Source: Halobellus clavatus
Lineage (GTDB): Archaea > Halobacteriota > Halobacteria > Halobacteriales > Haloferacaceae
Length of the DNA stretch: 64,000 bases
Assembly: GCF_900107195.1 (NCBI RefSeq)
Contig: NZ_FNPB01000006.1
Coordinates: forward strand, 62,001 to 126,000
Direction of reading: 5' to 3'
Shown here: in pieces, positions 59,729-64,000 of the stretch
Position numbering within the stretch: position 1 is the stretch's first letter
How the letters are laid out: every line of letters starts with the position of its first letter
Translations under genes and position numbers: made by a program
The notes under the pieces: generated by a model
The model's input: the letters and a program-made list of their open reading frames with translations, nothing else
Told to the model about the DNA's origin: nothing
Database searches by the model: none

Positions 59729-60979
59729 ATGGCCGAGGTCAATCCGTTCGAGAGTTTACAGGAACAGGTCGACGATGCGGCGGCGTATCTCGATGTCGAT
59801 GACGACATCGTCGAGCGACTGAAACACCCAGAACGCGTTCTGGAACTGAATCTCTCGGTGACGATGGACGACGGGTCGCTCGAACGATTCAAAGCCTTTC
59901 GCTCGCAGTTCAACGGCGACCGCGGTCCCTACAAGGGCGGCATCCGGTATCACCCGGGGGTCACCCGCGACGAAGTGAAGGCGCTCTCCGGGTGGATGGC
60001 CTACAAGTGCGCGGTCGTCGATATCCCGTACGGAGGCGGCAAGGGGGGGATCGTCGTCGATCCCGGCGAGTACTCGACGACGGAACTCGAACGGCTCACG
60101 CGGTCGTTCGCGACCGAACTGCGGCCGCTGATCGGCCCCGACCGCGATATTCCCGCGCCCGACGTGAACACGGGCCAGCGCGAGATGAACTGGTTCAAAG
60201 ACACCTACGAGACGCTGGAACGGACCACCGCACCGGGCGTCATCACGGGGAAAGCGATCTCCTCGGGCGGCAGCGCCGGGCGCGTCGAAGCGACGGGTCG
60301 CTCGGTGATGCTGAGCGCCCGCGAGGTGTTCGAGTATCTGGATCGCGACATCGAGGGGGCGACCGTCGCCGTTCAGGGGTTCGGAAACGCCGGTTCCGTC
60401 GCCGCGAAACTCATCGACGACCTCGGGGCCACAGTCGTCGCCGTCTCGGACTCCTCGGGCGCGATTTCCGATCCGGACGGACTCGATCCCCGCGAGGTGA
60501 AGGCGTACAAGGGCGAGACCGGCGCGGTCTCGGGATACGGCGAGACGGAGGCGATGACGAACCAGGAACTGCTCACTCTCGACGTCGACCTGCTCGTGCC
60601 GGCGGCGCTGGAGAACGCGATCGACCGCGACACCGCGACGAACGTGCAGGCCGACGTGATCGTCGAGGCTGCCAACGGGCCGCTGACTCCCGACGCCGAC
60701 GACGTTCTCGCCGAGAGCGACGTCCACGTGGTGCCCGACATCCTGGCGAACGCCGGGGGCGTGACCGTCTCGTACTTCGAGTGGGTCCAGAACCGCCAGC
60801 GGTTCGGCTGGACCGAGTCACGGGTGAACGACGAGCTCGAAGCCGTCATCACCGACGCGTTCGACGAACTGGTGACCGCGTTCGACACCTTCGAGGTGCC
60901 AGATCTCCGGACGGCCGCGTACGTCGTCGCGAGCCAGCGGATCATCGAATCGTATCGAGAGGGCGGTAACTGGCCCTGA
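59729..60979 (+). CDS. gdhA: Glu/Leu/Phe/Val dehydrogenase, glutamate dehydrogenase type
   Basis: The 416-residue enzyme has the substrate-binding Lys cluster ([24 protein letters not shown] with Lys93, and PYGGGKGG with Lys105) and the dinucleotide-binding [10 protein letters not shown] near residue 214. It interconverts glutamate with 2-oxoglutarate and ammonia. Haloarchaea have several paralogues with NAD or NADP preference, which the sequence does not decide. It begins the housekeeping end of the window, is divergent from the IclR gene and appears monocistronic. Confidence 0.93.
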   Translation: MAEVNPFESLQEQVDDAAAYLDVDDDIVERLKHPERVLELNLSVTMDDGSLERFKAFRSQFNGDRGPYKGGIRYHPGVTRDEVKALSGWMAYKCAVVDIPYGGGKGGIVVDPGEYSTTELERLTRSFATELRPLIGPDRDIPAPDVNTGQREMNWFKDTYETLERTTAPGVITGKAISSGGSAGRVEATGRSVMLSAREVFEYLDRDIEGATVAVQGFGNAGSVAAKLIDDLGATVVAVSDSSGAISDPDGLDPREVKAYKGETGAVSGYGETEAMTNQELLTLDVDLLVPAALENAIDRDTATNVQADVIVEAANGPLTPDADDVLAESDVHVVPDILANAGGVTVSYFEWVQNRQRFGWTESRVNDELEAVITDAFDELVTAFDTFEVPDLRTAAYVVASQRIIESYREGGNWP

Positions 60980-61075
60980 TCGGCGATTGCGGGTCGGGCT
61001 CAGTTCTGTGCGGACAGCAGTCACACCGGCGTCGACCCGAGCCATTCAAGTTCGTTCCCCCCGGGGACGTACACG

Positions 61076-62014
61076 ATGCGTCAGGACCACCTCATCTCCG
61101 CGACTCAGCTCTCGCGGGCCGATATCGAGGCGGTGCTCGACCGCGCAGCGGAGATCGACGCCGACCCGGGGGCCTGGGAAGGGCGCCGGCGCGGCGAGAT
61201 TCTCGGCCTCTGTTTCTTCGAGCCGAGCACCCGCACGCGGATGAGTTTCGACACCGCGATGAAGCGTCTGGGGGGCCAAACGATCGATATGGGCTCGGTC
61301 GAATCCTCGTCGGTGAAGAAGGGCGAGACGCTCGCCGACACGATGCGCGTCGTCGAGGGGTACGCCGACGCCCTCGTCCTCAGACACCCGCTCGAGGGCT
61401 CGGCAAAGATGGCGACCGAATTCGTCGACGTTCCGCTCGTCAACGCTGGCGACGGGGCGGGACAACACCCGACACAGACGCTCTTGGACCTCTACACGAT
61501 GCGAGAGAACGCGGGACTCGACGACGTCACGGTCGGGATTATGGGCGATCTGAAGTACGGGCGGACCGTTCACTCGCTGGCGTCGGCGCTGACGAACTTC
61601 GACATCCGACAGCACTTCGTCAGTCCCGAGAGCCTCCAGCTTCCACGGAGCGTCCGCTACGACCTGCACGAGTCTGGCGCGCAGGTCCGTGAGCACACCG
61701 AGCTCGGCGAAGTCCTCCCGGACCTCGACGTCCTCTACGTGACCCGCATTCAGCGCGAGCGCTTCCCCGACGAGAACGAGTACCTGAAAGTGGCCGGCGA
61801 GTATCAGATCGACACCGACGACCTCGAGGCGGCCAAGGACTCCCTGACCGTGATGCACCCGCTGCCCCGCGTCGACGAGATCGCCCCTGAGGTCGACGAG
61901 ACGACCCACGCGAAGTACTTCGAGCAGGCACACAACGGGGTCCCCGTCCGAATGGCGCTGCTGGATATGCTCCTCGAGAACGCGCAGACAGACACGACGG
62001 GAGGAGACGAATGA
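61076..62014 (+). CDS. pyrB: Aspartate carbamoyltransferase catalytic chain
   Basis: The 312-residue protein has the carbamoyl-phosphate motif STRTR at residues 51-55, the [10 protein letters not shown]-type aspartate loop and the [16 protein letters not shown] motif. It joins carbamoyl phosphate and aspartate in the first committed step of pyrimidine synthesis. Its stop overlaps the pyrI start by four bases (ATGA), the classical pyrBI order. This operon is core metabolism and marks the edge of the catabolic island. Confidence 0.97.
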   Translation: MRQDHLISATQLSRADIEAVLDRAAEIDADPGAWEGRRRGEILGLCFFEPSTRTRMSFDTAMKRLGGQTIDMGSVESSSVKKGETLADTMRVVEGYADALVLRHPLEGSAKMATEFVDVPLVNAGDGAGQHPTQTLLDLYTMRENAGLDDVTVGIMGDLKYGRTVHSLASALTNFDIRQHFVSPESLQLPRSVRYDLHESGAQVREHTELGEVLPDLDVLYVTRIQRERFPDENEYLKVAGEYQIDTDDLEAAKDSLTVMHPLPRVDEIAPEVDETTHAKYFEQAHNGVPVRMALLDMLLENAQTDTTGGDE

Positions 62015-62481
62015 GCGACACCGATCGCGAACTCCGCGTCTCGAAGATCCGCAACGGGACCGTCATCGACCACCTCGCTGCCGGCCAGGCCCTGAACGTC
62101 CTCGCGCTGCTCGGCATCGACGGTTCCGGCGGCGAGGGCGTCTCCATCGGGATGAACGTCCCGTCGGACAAACTCGCGAAGAAAGACATCGTGAAGGTCG
62201 AGGACCGCGAGCTGAGCCAGTCGGAAGTGGACGTCCTCTCGGTCATCGCCCCGGAAGCGACGATCAACATCATCCGCGAGTACGACGTCGTCGACAAGAA
62301 GCGGATCGACCGACCCGACGCCGTCGCCGGCGTCCTCTCCTGTCCGAACCGAAACTGCATCACCAACGCCGAGGAACCGGTCGCGACCCGGTTCGCCGTC
62401 CTCTCGGACGGACTCCGGTGTGACTACTGCGGAGAGATCGTCCGCGAGGACGAGGTGGCCGAACACCTCGACGTCACCTGA
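62011..62481 (+). CDS. pyrI: Aspartate carbamoyltransferase regulatory chain
   Basis: The 156-residue protein has the N-terminal allosteric domain ([22 protein letters not shown]) and the C-terminal zinc domain with C111, C116, C137 and C140. It binds nucleotides and adjusts the activity of the PyrB trimers in the mixed dodecamer. Length and motifs are those of typical archaeal PyrI. It is translationally coupled to pyrB. Confidence 0.97.
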   Translation: MSDTDRELRVSKIRNGTVIDHLAAGQALNVLALLGIDGSGGEGVSIGMNVPSDKLAKKDIVKVEDRELSQSEVDVLSVIAPEATINIIREYDVVDKKRIDRPDAVAGVLSCPNRNCITNAEEPVATRFAVLSDGLRCDYCGEIVREDEVAEHLDVT

Positions 62482-62655
62482 TCAGACGGAATCCGACTCG
62501 ACGCGGTTCGATCCGGTCCCGGCCTCGTCGCTGTTCCGCTCCCCGGCGAGATGGGTTGTTGATCTGACCGCGGTCGTGTGCGCCCGGCCAGCACCGACAG
62601 GAGTTCACCACAGCGGAGGGAAACCACTTTGTACCGAGACGCTGTACCCTCGGGT

Positions 62656-62763
62656 ATGTCCGGAAAATCAAAGTTCATCCTGGTACTGGCCCTCATCGCA
62701 CTCGTCTACTTCGTCGTCTCCGGCGGCGAGGACCCCGTCGAGGTCGAAGTCGACGACGAATAA
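62656..62763 (+). CDS. Small single-span membrane peptide (35 residues)
   Basis: The 35-residue product has a short polar start (MSGKSK), one hydrophobic span (about residues 7-21) and an acidic tail (GGEDPVEVEVDDE). Its composition suits a haloarchaeal membrane microprotein. It has no recognised family. A longer frame from 62578 has basic atypical residues and is not supported. It lies 174 bases after pyrI. Confidence 0.6.
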   Translation: MSGKSKFILVLALIALVYFVVSGGEDPVEVEVDDE

Positions 62764-62862
62764 CTCCCGGAACCTCGGGCGGTCCCCACACACCGCCCTG
62801 CAGTTGCGCTCCGGACGCCAGCCTGACGCGGCGTCCGCAGGCCACGCTTCTTTAGCTTGCGA

Positions 62863-62991
62863 TCAGTGCAGTCCCTTCCCTTCGACTTCACACGCCGGCG
62901 AGCAGTACCCGTTCGTGGCAGCGTTGGCGTCCGGGAGGGCTGCGAACGATTCGCCACAGGCCGTACACTCGTAGGTCTCGAACTCCGACAT
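62863..62991 (-). CDS. Small zinc-finger protein (42 residues)
   Basis: The 42-residue protein has C9-x2-C12 and C30-x3-C34, with flanking aromatic residues, as in haloarchaeal zinc-finger microproteins. Its start ATG at 62991 follows a GC-rich region and no extension is family-like. Such proteins are often conserved but of unknown role, perhaps in regulation. It is convergent with the upstream membrane peptide gene. Confidence 0.7.
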   Translation of the reverse strand: MSEFETYECTACGESFAALPDANAATNGYCSPACEVEGKGLH

Positions 62992-63082
62992 ACGACCGTG
63001 CCTTCTCACCCGAGCGAAAAGAACGTTCCTGCGTCCGACGAGCGAGCGAACGGTTGATACCGCTCGGCCCGAAACGGCGGGT

Positions 63083-63919
63083 ATGTACGGTGTAGTCACG
63101 CGGAACGCCGAAGAAGTCGACTGGGGCGAATTCGACGTCGGGTTCTACGAAGTCAAAGACGTCACTGGGCGCGCCGCGGCCCCGCTCTCGAACGCGGTGA
63201 ATATGGTCTCCTGTTTCGGTGACAACGCGGCCGCGGAGTCGGATCCGGACCTGGTCCCCGTCGATGCGGACGGACAGTTGGCCACGCGCGACCGCCGGTA
63301 CTTCGATTGGTCCTACATCTGTCCCACGAACGAGGAGTACCGCGCGGGGCTGCTCGAAATCGTCGAAGACTGCGCCGAGGAGAACGACCCCGTCAGACTC
63401 GACGACGTCGGATTCCCGCGCGAGGGATTCTGTCACTGCGAGCGCTGCGAGCGCCGCTTCGCGGAGAGCGACCGCGACGAGTGGTTCGCGTGGCGCGCCG
63501 ACGAGATCACGGCGTTCGTCGCGGCCGCGGCTGATCGGATCCCGGGCGAGGTACATCTCACGCTGTACCCGGATCCCTACGAGGGCCACCTCTACCGTCG
63601 CGCCGGACTCGACCTCCCGGCGCTGGCCGATCACGTCGACGAATTCGTCGTCCCGCTCTACGACACGCACTACGGGACGACCTACTGGCTCGAGACGATC
63701 GCCAAGGGGTTCCAGAGCCGGCTGGACCCGCTCGATGCGACCTTTTCGGTCGAACTGTACGCGGTGGACGTCGATCTCGACGACCTAGTCGGAGCCGCGG
63801 ACGTCGCCGAGCAGTACGGCGAGAACGTCTACTTCGGCTACGACGCTAGCAACGCCGCGGCGGCGATCCGTCGGAAAGGAGCCGACAGCCGCTCGGGTGC
63901 CACCCATCGGCCCGAGTGA
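63083..63919 (+). CDS. Conserved TIM-barrel-like protein of unknown function
   Basis: The 278-residue acidic protein has text like a glycoside-hydrolase-like TIM barrel. It has an Asp pair at 107-108 (RLDDVGFP), a Cys cluster C117, C119, C122 (FCHCERC) that may bind metal, and later strands such as HLTLYPDPYEGH and DEFVVPLYDTHYG. No signal peptide or known catalytic set is obvious. It is alone on the + strand. The annotation is cautious because I recognise the fold pattern but not a defined family. Confidence 0.75.
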   Translation: MYGVVTRNAEEVDWGEFDVGFYEVKDVTGRAAAPLSNAVNMVSCFGDNAAAESDPDLVPVDADGQLATRDRRYFDWSYICPTNEEYRAGLLEIVEDCAEENDPVRLDDVGFPREGFCHCERCERRFAESDRDEWFAWRADEITAFVAAAADRIPGEVHLTLYPDPYEGHLYRRAGLDLPALADHVDEFVVPLYDTHYGTTYWLETIAKGFQSRLDPLDATFSVELYAVDVDLDDLVGAADVAEQYGENVYFGYDASNAAAAIRRKGADSRSGATHRPE

Positions 63920-63928
63920 GCCGCCGAG

Positions 63929-64000
63929 TCAGATCGCCCCAGCGAGAAACGCGACGACGACGATTCCACCGACGAACACCAGGCCCGCGAAGACGAAGAG
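63929..64000 (-). CDS. C-terminal end of a membrane protein (5' end outside window)
   Basis: The minus strand reads 23 mostly hydrophobic residues (beginning LFVFAGLVFVGG) followed by TGA, in frame to the window edge. This is the last membrane span of a protein that continues beyond the window. The family cannot be named from this fragment. Confidence 0.6.
   Translation of the reverse strand, partial: LFVFAGLVFVGGIVVVAFLAGAI

Noticed and set aside
1-64000. CRISPR arrays, tRNA, rRNA genes or insertion sequences
   Set aside because: No regularly spaced repeats, cloverleaf-type sequence, rRNA segment or transposase-like frame was recognised in reading the window.

Overview
This 64 kb window is chromosomal DNA of a halophilic archaeon (class Halobacteria). 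The evidence is GC-rich coding sequence, very acidic predicted proteins, Tat-lipobox substrate-binding proteins, leaderless-type promoters with a TATA box about 25-32 bases before the start codon, scarce CTAG and CATG tetranucleotides, and marker families such as the archaea-specific SMC-related protein and RdfA. No tRNA, rRNA, CRISPR array or insertion sequence was found. The species cannot be named from the sequence.

Most of the window (about 1-59 kb) is an island for uptake and breakdown of aromatic and other carboxylic acids. Bases 1-10 kb hold the end of a fumarylacetoacetate-hydrolase-family gene, a branched-chain-type ABC transporter (livF, livM, livH, livK, with livG displaced to 9.25 kb), a gentisate 1,2-dioxygenase-like cupin, a hot-dog thioesterase and a two-subunit ADP-forming acyl-CoA synthetase. 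From 10 to 20 kb come a metallo-hydrolase, an anion-transporter gene broken by one in-frame TGA, a CoA ligase, a UbiA-family prenyltransferase, an IclR regulator, a hexapeptide-repeat protein, a universal stress protein, a soluble PAS-chemoreceptor, a MaoC-type hydratase and an FAD monooxygenase. From 21 to 27.5 kb lies a beta-oxidation block: acyl-CoA dehydrogenase, CoA ligase, DUF35 protein plus thiolase, and a dehydrogenase-hydratase fusion. A second liv-type transporter, a CoA ligase and an IclR regulator occupy 27.6-35 kb.

An SMC-like ATPase gene and rdfA (a cell-shape gene pair) interrupt the island at 35.7-38.3 kb. Catabolic genes resume at 38.3 kb: an IclR regulator whose upstream region has three copies of one palindrome, a LigM/GcvT-like O-demethylase, a decarboxylase-like amidohydrolase, an aldehyde dehydrogenase, an SDR and an EamA exporter. 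An SsuABC/phthalate-type transporter (45.3-49 kb) and an aldehyde ferredoxin oxidoreductase follow. From 51.5 to 59.4 kb there is a nearly complete lower meta-cleavage route: two hydratase/decarboxylase paralogues, a VOC protein, 4-hydroxy-2-oxovalerate aldolase, acylating acetaldehyde dehydrogenase, an aldehyde dehydrogenase, a second amidohydrolase and an IclR regulator. Bases 59.7-64 kb return to housekeeping genes: glutamate dehydrogenase, pyrBI, small proteins and a TIM-barrel-like protein.

The inferred logic is that ABC transporters import aromatic acids, CoA ligases and the beta-oxidation block shorten side chains, and the monooxygenase and cupin send hydroxybenzoates through gentisate. 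A separate branch would demethylate methoxy-aromatics and pass ring-cleavage products through decarboxylation, oxidation, hydration and aldol cleavage to pyruvate and acetyl-CoA. No classical extradiol ring-cleavage dioxygenase is present, so either one is encoded elsewhere or an unrecognised gene here does that step.
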